DNA of 64,000 bases from Podocnemis expansa (taxonomy: Eukaryota > Chordata > Testudines > Podocnemididae): the NCBI GenBank assembly GCA_007922195.1, contig ML681971.1, positions 4,506,505 to 4,570,504 of the forward strand. Reading direction: 5' to 3'. The notes beneath the pieces were generated by a model, which did no database searches, was not told the origin of the DNA, and saw only the letters and a list, made by a program, of their open reading frames with translations. The translations under genes were made by a program, and so were the position numbers. Positions within the stretch are counted from its first letter, which is position 1. Each line of letters starts with the position of its first letter. This document shows, in pieces, positions 1-12,551 of this stretch.

Positions 1-1587
1 TTCAGATGTTTGATGTCCTCATTCTAGGATGCTAGATAGACTCCACTCAGGGTCAGTTAGGGCTGAAGTCCCTATTGTCGAGAACACCACATTTTTAAAA
101 CACCAAAGTGGACTGGGTTCTGTAGACCCATATATGTGCAACACTGCCCTGTAGTGAATGACCTCTCATACGTGTATCAGAGACCCTATACAGCCAACAG
201 GTAGCAGAGTTTCTCCTTTAGCTAAAGTGGCAAGGGACTGCAATTGTGAAGGAATTTTGCTCCCTGCTGGGAAGTTCTTTGTACCCTGGTGTGCAGCTTT
301 GAAATCTTTCCCAAGATCAGTTGTGATAAGAAATTAAATCCAAACAAGAATGAACCAGCAGGTAACTGTGCATCTCTGGGTATAGGAAATGGGGTAAGGA
401 AGCTTTCATGTTGAACGCAAACATGGGCTCAAGTGGGTGGCAACAGACTGAAAATTATTGTCATGTGACTGGGGCATATGTCAGCGCCTAGCATGCGGTG
501 ATGCCTGTGGACGTTGTATGAGACACTCCCACAGAGGATGTAGTCCTCATTCCTAGGATGTATCTGGGGACTGTGAAAGTGCCTGCACATTGGCTCTTGC
601 TGGCTTTTTAATGCCACTATGAAATCTTAGCAATAAAAATAATCAGAAGGTGCACGACTCAGGCTTTTCATTAGAGCATCACATTCATGCATCACATATG
701 GGAATTCAAACTGAGTAACATGTAGCTGAAAGTAGCTGATGCCATCCCATAGCTATTTGATGATGGAATTTAACTGATTGCAATATAGTTCTAAATGAAC
801 ACCTTAGAGCTTGTAGGGTTCCTAGATCTTGGAGTGCACCGAGGTGAATCTCACTGAAAGCCAACAACCAAAGAAGAGACCATAAAACCAAGTATGGTGC
901 TTGTTAATTTAACACTCATTCTGCAAGCATATCTAAAATCATACAAACCACATTAATGGGGCATGAAAGATAATGATGGTAAAAATATAATGGCACTAAA
1001 CAAAGATAATTGTGCATATAAGTGCAAAATGCATTTTAAAATGAATGGAGATCGAATCAAATAAAGTCAAAGTCTAAGTGTCATAAGCAGCTAATCACCA
1101 AGTAAGAGATTTATCTTGAGAGAAATTGTCTACGTGCCTAATTAAAGGAGCATTGAAAACCATGAAGGAAAGATAAAAGCCCTTGAAAGAAATTATTATA
1201 AATCACACCACCGGATGCTCCATGAGATGTTCTAGGAAATGTTCCCAAGCAAAGTTATATTCTATGGGCTTGAATGCCCCCTGCTATTTATGGCACAGAT
1301 CTAGTCCAGGATTATGACTATCTCATCTGACCTCTTGCACAATACCAGCCAGGGAACCTCACAGCTACTTCGAGAATTGTGATTGAGCTAGAGTATATCT
1401 TGCAGAAAAACATCCAAGTCTTGTTTACTGGTGCCAGGGGACGAAGAATTCCCCAACATCCCATGACGATCTGTTCCAAAACATATCCTTGTTTCCAGTT
1501 TGCTATTTGTGGCCTTTGACTTCCAGCCATTGGGTCTGGCTCTGTCTGTTTGCTCCCCTCCAGAACTTCCTCCCCATACAGGTATTT
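1..1587. other. No recognisable feature
   Basis: Moderately A+T-rich unique-looking sequence. Only short chance frames of about 60-90 codons occur, and none shows a protein motif or splice-bounded exon that I can recognise. Confidence 0.5.
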
Positions 1588-2715
1588 CAGGGCCAACCCA
1601 AGGCTTTTTGGCGCCGTAGGCAGATTGTGATTTTGCCCCCCCCAAATCCCCAGTGGCAGGCCGGACCAAGCCCAACCCCACTAAGCCAACTGAGTGGGGG
1701 TTGGGCTGGGCCGGACCAGTCCCCCCAAGCTGGCAGGCCGAGCACCCCCTCCAGAGCAGTGGGCCAAGCTGGCAGGCCCAGCAGTGGACACAGCAGCCCC
1801 ACCCTACCACCAGCAAGCTGAGCCGGCTGAAGAGTAGGGTGGGCTGGCCAAGCCGGGCCAGGTTGAGCCCCTCCAACGAAACCAGACGAATCCCTGAGCT
1901 TCTGGTCTGGCCTGAGCTCCCAAGCAGGCCGGGGCCAGACTGGGGCACAAGCTGGACCAAATGCTGGACAGAGCAGCCTGCCCCCTCCCTTCCAGTGGCA
2001 GGGCCGAGCAGGCTGAAGAGGAGGTCAAGCTGGGCTGGGTGCTGTGCCAGCTGAGCCCCAAGCTGGTGGGCCAGGCTGAGCCCCCTGCCCAACTCCTCCC
2101 AAAGCTGGCTGGGCCCCCAAGTCGGGGGCCAATCTTGCAGGCTGAACATTGGGCAGAACTGGCCAAACAGCAAGCCAGTCCTGGCCAAGCCGAACAAGCC
2201 CCCCCCCCAACGGTGGGTCGGGCCAGGCCCTGAGTCGGCAGACTGGCAGGGCACATGCTGGGCGGCAGAGCGATGGGGCAGCCTATCCCCACCCTCCCTC
2301 TCACTTCTCCCAGCTCCCTCCCAAAAGCCTGTCCCTCTTCTCCCCACCCATGAGCACTTACCTTTTCTGGAGCAGGGAGCAGAGGTGCAGCACCAGCCGA
2401 AACAGCTGGTTTCAGTTTCCCCTGTTGCTGCACCCAGCCAGGCTATGTGTTTAATCCTCCTTCAATTATGGGCCAAGAGCAACTGAATGGGCTTTCCATG
2501 CTCAAGATCAGCTGTGATATTGCACAAAAACTAAGTTTTTCGCCAATAATTAGTGCATTTGCACAGAAAAAGGCTAGAAAAGCATTTGCTAAATTAAAAA
2601 AAAATATCAAATTATGTCTCAGTCTCTTTTTGGTACTTTATTCTGTTTTTTGTGTGTTGGTATTTTGTATTTCTGTTATGGCTAGGGGCCTCAAAAGCTG
2701 GATGTGGCATGAGCC
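1588..2715 (+). mobile_element. hAT-like DNA transposon relic with GC-rich core
   Basis: The left edge (cagggccaacccaaggc) has the CAGGG start typical of several hAT termini. It is followed by a ggcgcc block that reappears in diverged form near the right edge at about 2690 (ggggcctcaaaagctgg). Between 1630 and 2340 the sequence is a GC-rich field of dispersed agctggcaggcc-like units, which opens long spurious frames on both strands. A transposase C-terminal fragment lies at 2462-2587. No clean TSD was found, so the right boundary is approximate. Confidence 0.5.
2462..2587 (+). pseudogene. hAT transposase C-terminal fragment
   Basis: The 97-codon frame beginning at 2447 contains, at residues 6-47, a segment of the form S-I-M-x-Q-E-Q-L-N-G-L-x-M-L ending in F-A-Q-K-K-A-R-K. 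This resembles the extreme C-terminus of hAT transposases (ZMYM/ZBED-like domesticated relatives), where an 'RLxGLAxLxI' stretch is followed by 'FAxxKARK'. The dimerisation core, catalytic residues and zinc finger are absent, so only the tail survives. Downstream codons probably read into the element's 3' untranslated region. Assignment is from memory of the family and not from a search. Confidence 0.5.
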
Positions 2716-5264
2716 TCTGGACCTCTGCGTGGACAGCTAGCACTTAAATGTCACTGGACCACACAGAAGGGTTGATGAGCCTGATACAGGCAGAGTCTTT
2801 TAGCACAAGCAACAGAGGCTGATGCCCATAGACACTGAGATCCATGTTTGAACCTCACTATTGTCAATCCACCAACTGGTGCAGCGCTACAAACCTCTTG
2901 TGGACACATGTCAACTAGGAAGTCTATTCAGCTGATGGTCACAGTCCACCGCACAGATCAACCTTCAGACTCCAAGAACTTTCAGATGCAATGGAAACAG
3001 ATCCACAGCATCAGGGAGCTGATGCTAAGAGCTGTTACCAAGCCTCCAAGCCATGCTCTTGCTGGGTTTGTAGGGAACACCAGCAAACCTCAAGTCTTCT
3101 GTAGTCTAAAGTACAGTTTAGATCTTTACCCACTTTAAGTCAGTTGCTGTGGACCTCTCTGAAAGCTTACAGGGGATGAGATATGGCCAAATCTTCCTCC
3201 TTGAGAGTTTACATATACCAACCACTGCACCGGATTTCATCTGCCAGCAGGAGAGGGATGGTTGAGCAGTATCCTTCCCTGCAATATAACACAATACTTT
3301 GGCCAGGTGATCTCAGATGCACATAGAAACTTGGGTATGTAGCATGTGAGTTGGGACATTATCTTTGGTCACAGCTACCTGAGGCAAGGGACCCCTTCTT
3401 ATAGTGGCCAATGGATATTTCCCTGACCTCCTTCCTGGTATGTATTGGGAGCAGGGCCCAGGGACAATGCGCCATTCTTTTTCTCTGTTTTCAGTGATTT
3501 CCCCTTGGGGTTCCTCTCCATTTTCCAGGGCTAACCCCCACAATCTGGCCCATTTTATCAACAATTACTGATCTGTGCTGCAAACTCAATTAAAGCTCCC
3601 TCCGAGCACAGTTAGCATATGGCTTTGTCAGTTTGGCTGTTGAGAGGAGCTCACTTGAAAGGAAGGCGGCTGCTGGGGAGATCTCCTGGGAAGAGGTTTT
3701 CTTCATGTGCCAAATCATATCAATAAATACACGGAAATAACAGAGTCCTGTGAAGCGGAACCATCTGCAGGAAGAAAGGTGTGTGAGCAAGCTGCCTGTT
3801 TCACTACTTCCTCTACTTTTCAGTAATGGCACTGTATGCATATCTACCTGGGGGAAGGGGCTGGAAGACAGAGAAGGCACTTAGAGACATTAACCTATTT
3901 GTTTTACAAAGGGGACAAAGACGCACAATCACCCCTGACATTATGAGTTATCCAGCTCCTCTGTGTCATTGAGAATCTGAGCCCAAACAATTAGCCCAAG
4001 GTTAGAAGGAAAACAAGACCAGGATCGTTCACCACAGGAGGAAGCACAGGTTGGCTGAGTGGGCTCATGGGCTGACTGGTAAACATGTGGGTCTGATCTT
4101 GATTGTGGTGATGACTCCAGAGTTCCCAGCTGCCTGTCCAAAGGGTCCCAACCTAAATGCAGAACGTGTGGCACATCTTCCCAGACCTGGACACTTGTGA
4201 GTGACTCAGTCAGCTGTGGGAGGGAATGGAAAGAAAGGCTGGGCAAGCAGATGAGGGAAATAGATGTAGCCTGGCACTTTGGGGATGTGGATGCAATTCT
4301 TTGCCTCATGAGACCAAGTTTCTGTCTGCAGTTGAAGTCACCCAACCAGAGTAGAGAACTGCAGCATGATAGCCAGGTAATGATATTGGTTGATCTTCAC
4401 TCTCCTTGGGCAAGACGTTCCAGGGCCACCTACACATTTACATCAGGGCAGGGTTGCTGACCACCATGCCAGTCCCTCCTCTCTGATCCTCAGCCCATGC
4501 TGGCTGTTCCCTCAAACAAACAAACAATCAGTGCCTGAAAATTCAGCAGTGGCCTGGGCTGGAGAGTTCCTAGGCATGCCATAGAGATGCCACCTGGAGC
4601 AGTTCCTCTCTGCAACATGCCTGAGGATGGGTATGCTGCTAAAACAAGCCACCAGAAGTGCTCTTTCCATGGTGTGCTGGGGTCCCCCTCCTTAGGCATG
4701 CTGTGGAGAGGAGCTGTTCTAGGTGGGTTATTTCTGCGGTGTGCCTGGGTGATCTGTATGCAGGCATGCTGCCAAAAGAGGCAGCCCAGCGTGTCTTTCT
4801 GTGGCAGGAGCAGCAATTTTGGCAGCGCCACAGAGGGTGCTGTGTCCCTCTCCAGATGGGCTTGAGGTGCCACTTGTGGCATATGTGCCAGTTGTTGCTG
4901 ACTCCTGCACTAGGGGATGTAGTTCCCACATCAAGCAAATACACCCACATGAGTTGAAAGGTGTCCATGCAGCCAGAGAGGCTAGCTGACCTAAGGCCAG
5001 ATCTAGAGTGCTAGATGGGTATATATTCGGGGCAGCTAGTCTCTCCCACTGCTGTGCACTATGTTTAGTACATTAGTGTGCCCAAAGCCAATGTATTTTG
5101 CTTTGCAGCTCAAAGGGCAACCATCCATCCCCTTAGCCTCAACACAGTGCAAAATGCAGATCACATTTACAGCCTTGCCCTATTTCACAGTGGTGAAGAC
5201 AGTGAGCCGCTCACATCCTATGGCAACAGGGCCTGGAGAGTGCAGCTATTCTGTTGCGTTTCTA
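2716..5264. other. No recognisable gene
   Basis: Mixed composition. Overlapping frames of 60-134 codons occur on both strands, densest at about 4490-4990, but none carries a recognisable domain. Opposing frames over the same bases suggest stop-poor GC-rich sequence rather than genes. Confidence 0.45.
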
Positions 5265-5420
5265 GCAGTTGCCAGGATGGATCAGACAAGGGACCATGCA
5301 GCCCCACAGGCCATAACTCAAGCATCTGGTGCTGGGATAATCGGCCCCAAGGGAAAGTTCCTCCTAACCCCAGGATTACGGGCTGATACATGGCTCAAAG
5401 TGAGCATACCAAGACACATC
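5265..5420 (+). repeat. Sauropsid interspersed repeat, diverged
   Basis: Contains the sequence order 'ggatcagaca', 'catctggtgctgggataatc', 'ccccaagggaaagttcctcc', 'taaccccagg'. This matches my memory of a common turtle/crocodilian dispersed repeat. A second relative lies at 63105-63310. It explains part of the 170-codon frame at 5061-5573, which is therefore unlikely to be a gene. Confidence 0.4.
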
Positions 5421-6154
5421 TTTGGATTTGGAGCCTTTCTGCCAGTCAAAGTCAGCAGCAATAAGGGCTGGGTTCCATATCTAGGGGTTCTTCCTACAAT
5501 ATGTCACAGAATCAGTCCAACCCCCAAATCAGTAACCTGGGACAATCACTCACCAGCCCATGGATGCCTCTAGAGGAAACACTGCCCCTTTTGCAAGCAC
5601 AGACTGAGTGAAGGGAAAAAAAGATTAATAAAAAGGGGGAAGTGACCTGGCATTAACCTGGGGAAATGCCACAAGCAGATGCACATGTATAAAACCATGA
5701 TCAAAACACCCACCCCAGAGTATGCTGTGCAGGGTCCTTTTGCCTCCAGTTTCTAAGTCCAGCAACCAGAAGTTCCTTTAATGTGCCCCTCTCCTCACTG
5801 ACCCCCCTCCCCACAGCTGTTGTCTTTGGTCAGTGCAGACTCAGTTTTCAGAGGGGCACGGAAGAGTTCACCTTGTACCCTGGTTGGGGAAGATGGAGGT
5901 GGGAAGGTGAAGAAGCTCCCACTGTCCTTTGCTTGCTCCACTGCCAGCTGCCCTGTCAGCCACTCTCTACATCCACTGGCTGCCTTGCCAGGTGTCACCA
6001 GTCCACACTGTCACCTTCTGCTGCCACCTGCTTCTCTCCTGTGACATCTGCTGGTCAGTCCCACAATGTTCCACCCAGCTCAAAGGGACTGTCAGCTCTC
6101 AGTGAGAACTTCATTAGTCACACAGGGTGAGCAGAAATGCTGCCTGAGAAGGGT
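5421..6154. other. No recognisable feature
   Basis: Frames of 67-115 codons lie on both strands at about 5780-6130, with no motif recognised. Part may belong to the degraded element whose recognisable portion begins at 6155. Confidence 0.4.
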
Positions 6155-6475
6155 TCCAGCTCCAGTGATCACTTTACAAAACAAAAGACTCCTAATGGAT
6201 CCCTAATTAACTCTATCTTTGAACAGGGGAGGGGCTGGTTAAACCATGCCACAGAGTCACATCTCCCAGCAAGGACACCTGTTCTCACCCCCTCTGCCTC
6301 TTGCAAGGGTCTGCATCCAAGTCCTCTGCATACCAAATTCTGTTGAGTTGCTAGGGTCCCTTCAGTTACAAGTGAAGCACATCTCTGTTGTTTGTTGCTC
6401 AGACAACAAGGGGGAAAAACATTTCATTATCCCTGCAATTAGCTCTACAGTGATTTGACCCCCCACCAGCCAAAG
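6155..6475 (+). repeat. Dispersed repeat, LTR-element-like, copy A
   Basis: This is similar over about 300 bp to the reverse complement of 51095-51425. Shared landmarks in the same order are 'gctccagtgat', 'aaacaaaagact', 'tttgaac', 'ggttaaacc', 'caccccctctg', 'ctcagacaacaa' against 'ctcatacaacaa', and 'aacattt'. The copies are clearly diverged. The landmarks resemble a degraded LTR retroelement of turtles or crocodilians, but no terminal dinucleotides, primer site or coding domain can be assigned. Confidence 0.5.
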
Positions 6476-6825
6476 GGTTTATTTGGGTAAAGCATCCCAT
6501 CATGCTAAGCACCAAGACAGGACAGCTGAGCTCATGCAGATACAGTCTGCTCCTGAAGCCTTTGCTCCTCCCCCCACTAGCTCAGCAGAGGAGAGCACCT
6601 TCAGAGCCTGCCTGCATATTTTAGCATTTACTGTTCTACCTCTGGATATTTGGGTCACTGCAAGTTGCCAGGTTATTGCCTTCTAATCAGCTACTTATCT
6701 GTTCAGCTCCTTCCCTGAACTCTAAGGATTATCTGAGGCACTAGATCTGTGGATTTCAAGCACATTTCCTCTCTCCCATTGATTAATATAGGAAGAGTGA
6801 GGGTGTCAAATCAGTGGTGCCAAAT
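6476..6825. other. No recognisable feature
   Basis: Unique-looking sequence with no motif or repeat that I could identify. Confidence 0.4.
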
Positions 6826-6905
6826 CAAATCATAGGGCTGGAAGGGACCTCGTCGTCATTCCCAAATTCAGATCATCTGCAATAATCTACTGAGAGGTCA
6901 GTCAT
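6826..6905 (-). mobile_element. CR1 LINE 3'-end fragment
   Basis: The sequence 'aatcatagggctggaaggga' followed by 'cctcgtcgtcatt' is the antisense of the CR1 3' tail that in sense orientation reads 'ggtcccttccagccctatg'. Only the tail is clear; the remainder is diverged. Confidence 0.55.
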
Positions 6906-8822
6906 GGCTGTGAACTGATGGATATCATCCTCCGTCATGGGACAAACGTAACCGGGCACATCATGCATCCACCAGCTCCCTGACATACCTTCTTGGGGCA
7001 TGAAGAACCAGGCAAGTGAGAAACCTAACCTGTTCCCTTTGCAGTCCATGGGAGTATCAATAATATTCACCCGCAGCGTGGTAGCAGCTAATGGGCTCAG
7101 TTGTGGACTGGGATTCCCAGTATGCTAAGTGCTGTACCAACACAAGAAAAAGATGGTCCTGCAGCAGAGTTTAGAATCAGTTCTGCCATTGACCTTACTG
7201 GGAGTAGGACTGGGGCCTTTGTCTAGCCTAGAGCTGGGGGCCTGTAGTTTCTTGTAGGTGTCCACATTTTCCACCTGATGGTGGGGCTGAGTGAGTCACA
7301 GACACACTGCTTCAGAATGAACTGGGCTGCCCAGGAGACAATAATTCTGTTTTGGTTTGAATAAAGAAGTCTTTTCTTTTAAAAGCTCTCTTGTTCACTT
7401 CCAGTTACTTCCTCCTGAGCCTGACACCATAACCACTGCTTACAACAGAGCTAACATTGTCAGGCTGATTACAATAGAAGAACACAGGCTTCATATGACA
7501 CAAGATCACAATGGACCAGCAATTCCTGCTAATGAGGAGAGGGGAAGACAGTGGTTATACAATTACCATGATCGCTCACTCTCTCTCTTTCTCTGGAGCT
7601 GTCTGAATCTGTGACCCCAGCTCTCTCAGCTACCTTCTGATGGGTGACCCATTTACTTTTGAGATCACCATTCCACTAGCCAGGCTTATGCCAGGCACCA
7701 GCTTGAGGGGACCATTGTTCTGTTATCATCTAATGCTCAATGAAGTGTTGAGGCAATCTGCTAATTGTCACCCACTGGGCTTTCTGGTGCTTACAAAGGT
7801 AGTGTCTCATGTGGAGATCAAGTAGGGAAGAGAACAAAGGTGTCGTTGAGCATGAAGGTATGTTATGTTACCTTTGCCTGAGGCATCAGGCAGACAGCTA
7901 ATTGACAACTCTGTCCACACTTTAAAGATGATGTTGAACAAAAGGAGAGGGGTCAGAGAAGAGCCACAAGAAATATTCATGGTCAAGAACACATGCCCTG
8001 AAAATGAGAGGCTAAAGGAGCACAGACTTAAGCAAAATGTTATGAAGCTATTTGCTCGCAGACTGCACTTGGAGAAGATCTAATATCCGATAGCCCATTA
8101 ATCCAACCGATAAAAGTATTCACAGGATTCAATAGCTGGTAGTTGATATCAGAAGAGTTGGCTGGAAACTTGAAATACAGCGTAAAGTTTGATTAGCAGA
8201 AAAGATAATTCACTATTCAACTAGGTGTGATGTGCTCAGCTACCAATAGCCAGTATGCTTTCCACTACAGAAATGAAGTTGAGATGTTCAAGTCTTTGGA
8301 TGTTCCATGATAGGAAACCAAATGAAATTGTGAGGGGGCTTTTGTAGATTTCCCCAACAGAAAGCAAGCTGAGGGAGGCTAGGCTGTGTTGGTATGAACA
8401 TGCTCAATAGAGACCCGAGTTTTATTGGTAGGATGGCCCTTACAATGATTATGGATGGAAAACAACCAAGCTGGAAGCCAAAATCTTGGTACATGAACTG
8501 GATATCAGTGGACCAATTTGCCTGGTAGCCAGACATATGATCAAGAGTTTTGCAAGAAGGCTATAAATTTGCTGACCTCAAATAGGGAAAGGACAAGAAA
8601 GAAGAAGAGGATCAAGAGATGTAGTCAATTCTCCATCAAGATTGGATATCTTTCTAATTGATACTTAGCTCAGTTAGATGTGATTGGGCTCAATTCAGGA
8701 ATCACTAGATGAAATTCTCTGGCCTGCTTTGACAGAGGCCAGATTAAATAATCATAATATTCTCTGCTGGTTTTATAAATTGAAGCACTTGAGTTCCAAG
8801 CAGAATCCCATGATTAGATATC
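6906..8822. other. No gene recognised; minor old repeat trace
   Basis: Around 7105-7170 the words 'ctaagtgctgtaccaacaca' and 'aaagatggtcctgc' resemble an old 'gctaggcgctgtacaaacac' repeat seen again at 43440, 44205 and 58205. Otherwise only frames of 85 codons or fewer, with no recognised motif. Confidence 0.4.
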
Positions 8823-9257
8823 TAAGGCTGTGTCTACACTTACTGTTGAATTCGAACTGAAAGCCCTCAATTCGAATTCAGATAAGTGCTTGGACAAGAC
8901 AGCTTTCCTCAATTCGAACTGAGGCACTCCTCAGTTTGAATTGAGGAAAGCTGAATTCGAATCCATCAAACCTGCTTTCCCAGTGAAGTCAGTCAATTTG
9001 AAGTGACCAATTCGAATTGACATAGTGTGGCCATGTCTATTCGAATTACTCACTTCAAATTGACCATCTTGCCACACTTGCCATGGTGCACCCCCCCCAA
9101 TTCGAATTGGCAAGTCCTGTTTATGGACATGCCAATTCGAATTGGATTTCCTAGTGCGCCCATGTCAATTCAAATTGGCTGAATTCGAACTGAATTCAAA
9201 TTGGTCAATTTGAATTGAGTAATTCGAATCGAAATAGCAAGTGTAGACATAGCCTAA
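8823..9257. mobile_element. Palindrome-rich MITE, PIF/Harbinger-like
   Basis: Terminal inverted repeats are present: left ggctgtgtctacactta (8826-8842), right the complement of ggctatgtctacacttg (ending 9254). They are flanked by TAA on both sides (8823-8825 and 9255-9257), the 3-bp TWA-type TSD used by PIF/Harbinger elements. The 429-bp interior has no coding capacity and is saturated with TTCGAA-containing words such as aattcgaatt. The same terminus recurs at 32210-32608. Confidence 0.75.
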
Positions 9258-10394
9258 GTGACCGAAACGCTCCACAGAGATTACACCTACATATAAATAG
9301 TCCCATGTAAGTCAGGCTGAACATGTGAGCATAAATATTTCAGTTGATATCGATACCATATTACTTTGATGCATCTTATTTTGCTTGCAAGTCAATATGC
9401 TGGTCTCATGGCCAATGAAATTCACTCTCAATATGTATTGAGCTCAAGCTTGCAAAAGATGGCTCTGTCCCTCTTCAGAGGCTTGGAGAGCAGATATTCT
9501 TGAGCCTGTTCATGGCTTTAAAATTATAGCTTAGGCTCTCACAGCTTCTACTGTCAAACACAGAGTTCCCAGTTTAATCTCTGCCACTGACCATCAAGCA
9601 AAGATTGTCAAGTTGCAAGGTCAATATAGATATCTGTCTTCCATCAGAGAATCCCAGCTGGCTTTCTTGCCATTAAATGAGAATTTCTCAATCTGGAAGT
9701 GTCAGCTGAAGCAGGAAGATATGGGTGCATTTGGTACAGGAGAGTGGGAAGCAAAACAAGGTGTATCAAACTCATCTCAGCCAACCCCACTGCAAACATG
9801 GACCCACAGCTTAATTGGGGGCTGACTCCTTGAGTGCCTACTGCTCACTTGTACAGTAAGGTGCGGGAGTTGCAAGGCTGGGCAATGAGTGCCCTGAGAA
9901 AGTGGCCCTCAAGCTCCAGCCTCTCATGCTTGTCCTGGCTTCAATGAAGAAAACATAAAGAAAGAACCAGGAAAGGGAAGACAAGAGCATGGCAGTGCCA
10001 CTGGCTCCTCTAGCAGGTGGACTCAGAGATTTGATTCAGATCTGCTACTGCCCTTCAGTTTGGCACACTGGTTGTGCATCTTGCAGAATGGGAAACCTGT
10101 GCATTTTGGCTCATGTGTGCAATCCCCATAGACTGACCTGTTCAGGGTAGGATTTTCACTCATTATGGGTATGTACAGTACCTAGAACAATGGGGCGAGA
10201 TCTTCGCTGGACCTGCAGGTACTACCAGAATACAAACATATAGTCCTCAGTGGGCAACTAGGATCTGTTATTGATAGAGGACATCCTTGTGAGGCTAACA
10301 GCATCCCAGTGCAGGAAGGCAAGGGACTTACTGGAATCTGGTACTGAGCTTTGGCTGGCCTAACCAGCTATGCAGTTCATTAATGTCATCACTG
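9258..10394. other. No recognisable feature
   Basis: Unique-looking sequence; the largest frame is 70 codons and has no recognised motif. Confidence 0.45.
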
Positions 10395-10869
10395 TAACCC
10401 ATGTGTTGATTTAAGTTAAATTGAAATAAGTTAATTTGAAATAAAATTCTTAATTTGAATTAACTTCAATCGAAATAAGCAAAAACCTCAAATCGAAATA
10501 GCAAGTCCAGAGACAGAACTAGCTATTTTGAATCAGGAGAGTGGCAACATGGCCCCCTCACTGGGCCATGCCCCCACCTAATATATAGAAAAAGGAAGGC
10601 ACCCTGGGAAGGAGAAAGGCAAAAGTGTTATTTCGAAATAATGGTTATTTCAAAATAACACATCCGAATGGCATTATTTTGAAATAACCATTTTGAAATA
10701 AAAGACAATTCAAATTAAAGTAGGTTTAAGATATTTTGAAATAACATCTCTTGTTTTGAAATGATGGAGCTCATCATTTCGAAACAAGAAAACGTCATGT
10801 GGACCTAATTTTTTAAAATCGAAATAACCAGTGTTATTTCGATTTAAAAGATACATGTGGACATACCCA
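10395..10869 (-). mobile_element. Palindrome-rich MITE, second family, copy 1
   Basis: Ends with catgtggacatacccat and is filled with ttatttcgaaataa-type palindromes at both flanks. A GC-rich centre at about 10541-10614 contains 'aacatggccccctcactggg' and 'ccatgcccccacctaatata'. The same centre occurs in reverse complement at about 12295-12366, so this copy is inverted relative to 12109-12551. The left terminus is degraded and no coding capacity is seen. The TSD is not clear. Confidence 0.65.
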
Positions 10870-12108
10870 TAAAGTTTCATTGGAGAACTGGCAGTCTTGT
10901 ATGTACAGTAAACACCCCAATGACCTGTTATACCTGAACACACTTAAAATCTTTTCTTCTTTTGTTAGCAAACTTGTCTTATTTTGAAACTAAACTTTCC
11001 TAGTGCTGTGTTTGAATAGAAGTGATTATTAAATGCAGTTAAGGTGGAAAGCTGTGCTTTTTTTGTCTCTTCAGAGGAGTAAACTAGCTTTATTACTCCT
11101 TTTGCTGGCCCACAAAAGGGTCTGGACATTTCAGAGCACTATGGCTTGGGGAAAATTCCCATTGATAGATGTTGGGACATCCTGGCAGCTGTAACCCAAA
11201 CACTGGTAGATATCAGATTGTGGCTGTGGCAGCATAAGCAGGTTGTTGGAATCAGAGCTATTGGTTCAGGACTGTTTATCACAGACACTCAGTGCATACT
11301 TGACTGCTGGACAGACCAAGCAGCTACTGCAACAGAGCATTTATGTCATGCAGGATGACAGAGCTGGCAGTAAAAAACCCTCACTGGACTGGGCTGCACT
11401 CCAGAATATAATCTCTAGCACTGGTTGCTCTATCTGCCCCTGCATCCAGCCCTGTTTTGTTCCAACCTTGTGAAGAAGTAAGAGCATTTTTTAAAATCAT
11501 GCTGAAAGGCTGCAACATAATTTTATTCTTAGAACCCAGAATGATGCAGAGTAGCCAAAAGAAGAGGGAGACAAAATAGGCTGCTCCTTAAGGCAGAGGA
11601 ACACGATTTATCTCATTTGGCCCTAAACAAGGTTTCTTCAGACAGTCTGCTTGTGTGCTTTCCTGTAAAGCATCCTAACTTGCGAGCTGGACAAAGAAGC
11701 TCCTTACAAACTAAAGGGACAATCTACAATTGCAGCACAATTTTCAAATGTATGTTTTATATCAGCCCCTTCAAGCTGCATTAATTCAGAGTGGAAATAC
11801 ACCAGTGACAGGTATGAAAATGTTGTGACCATCTAAATTAAAAGAGATTACAAGAAATAATTGTTCAAAGATTCTCACTGTGTGATAGTGCATCAATAGC
11901 TTGCTCTCCACCTCCCTGGAGCAAGCCATGGAGCAGAAAGGGAGATTCAGGGGATATAAAGTGAGCAATCTATAAGCAAAATACACAAGAGATGTAACAC
12001 AGTTGTGGAGCACAGATTGATTTAGGAGCTATGAGTCAATAATATCAACGCATGTCTTGGGTTGGTTAAGGCCAGTCAGAATTGGTACCAGCTCCAGAGT
12101 GCTAGAAT
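10870..12108. other. No recognisable feature between inverted MITE copies
   Basis: About 1.2 kb of unique-looking sequence lies between two MITE copies in opposite orientation. Short frames only. Confidence 0.45.
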
Positions 12109-12551
12109 CTTATATGTCCACGCATCTCTTTTATTCCAAATTAACACTGGTTATTTTGAAATAAAAGAGATTAGGTCCACATGACATAGTCTTATTTCGA
12201 AATGACAGGCTCCATCATTTCAAAATAAGAGCCGTCATTTCAAAATAGCTTAAACCTCCTTTAAAGCGAAACGGCTGTTATTTTGACACTGTTCTCCTTC
12301 CCGGGGTGCCTTCCTTTTAGCCTATATTGGGTGGGGGCATGGCCCAGGGAGGGGGCCATGTTGCCACACATCCCATGGTGCCCCTCTCCTAAAGCGAAAT
12401 AACAAGTTCTGAGTTTGAACATGCTATTTCGCTTTGAGCTTTTCCCTTAATTCGAATTAACATTTTCTTAATTCGAAATAACTTATTTCGAAATAACTCA
12501 TTTCAAAATAACTTATTTCAAAATAATGATGTATATGTGGACATAACCTTA
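12109..12551 (+). mobile_element. Palindrome-rich MITE, second family, copy 2
   Basis: Starts near 'tatatgtccacgcatc' and ends 'tatatgtggacataacc', giving diverged terminal inverted repeats around ATGTCCAC. Both flanks carry TTCGAA palindromes, and the GC-rich centre includes 'gggggcatggcccagggagg'. It pairs with 10395-10869 in inverse orientation. Non-coding; presumably mobilised in trans by a full-length element not present here. Confidence 0.65.

Noticed and set aside
1388..2347. 319-codon minus-strand frame, the longest in the window
   Set aside because: It covers the GC-rich core of a hAT relic, is rich in Gly/Leu/Trp/Ala without a domain, and overlaps long frames on the other strand. 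This is what stop-poor G+C-rich repeat DNA produces.
5061..5573. 170-codon plus-strand frame
   Set aside because: Its middle is a diverged interspersed repeat (5265-5420). No domain, splice context or coding-like bias was seen.
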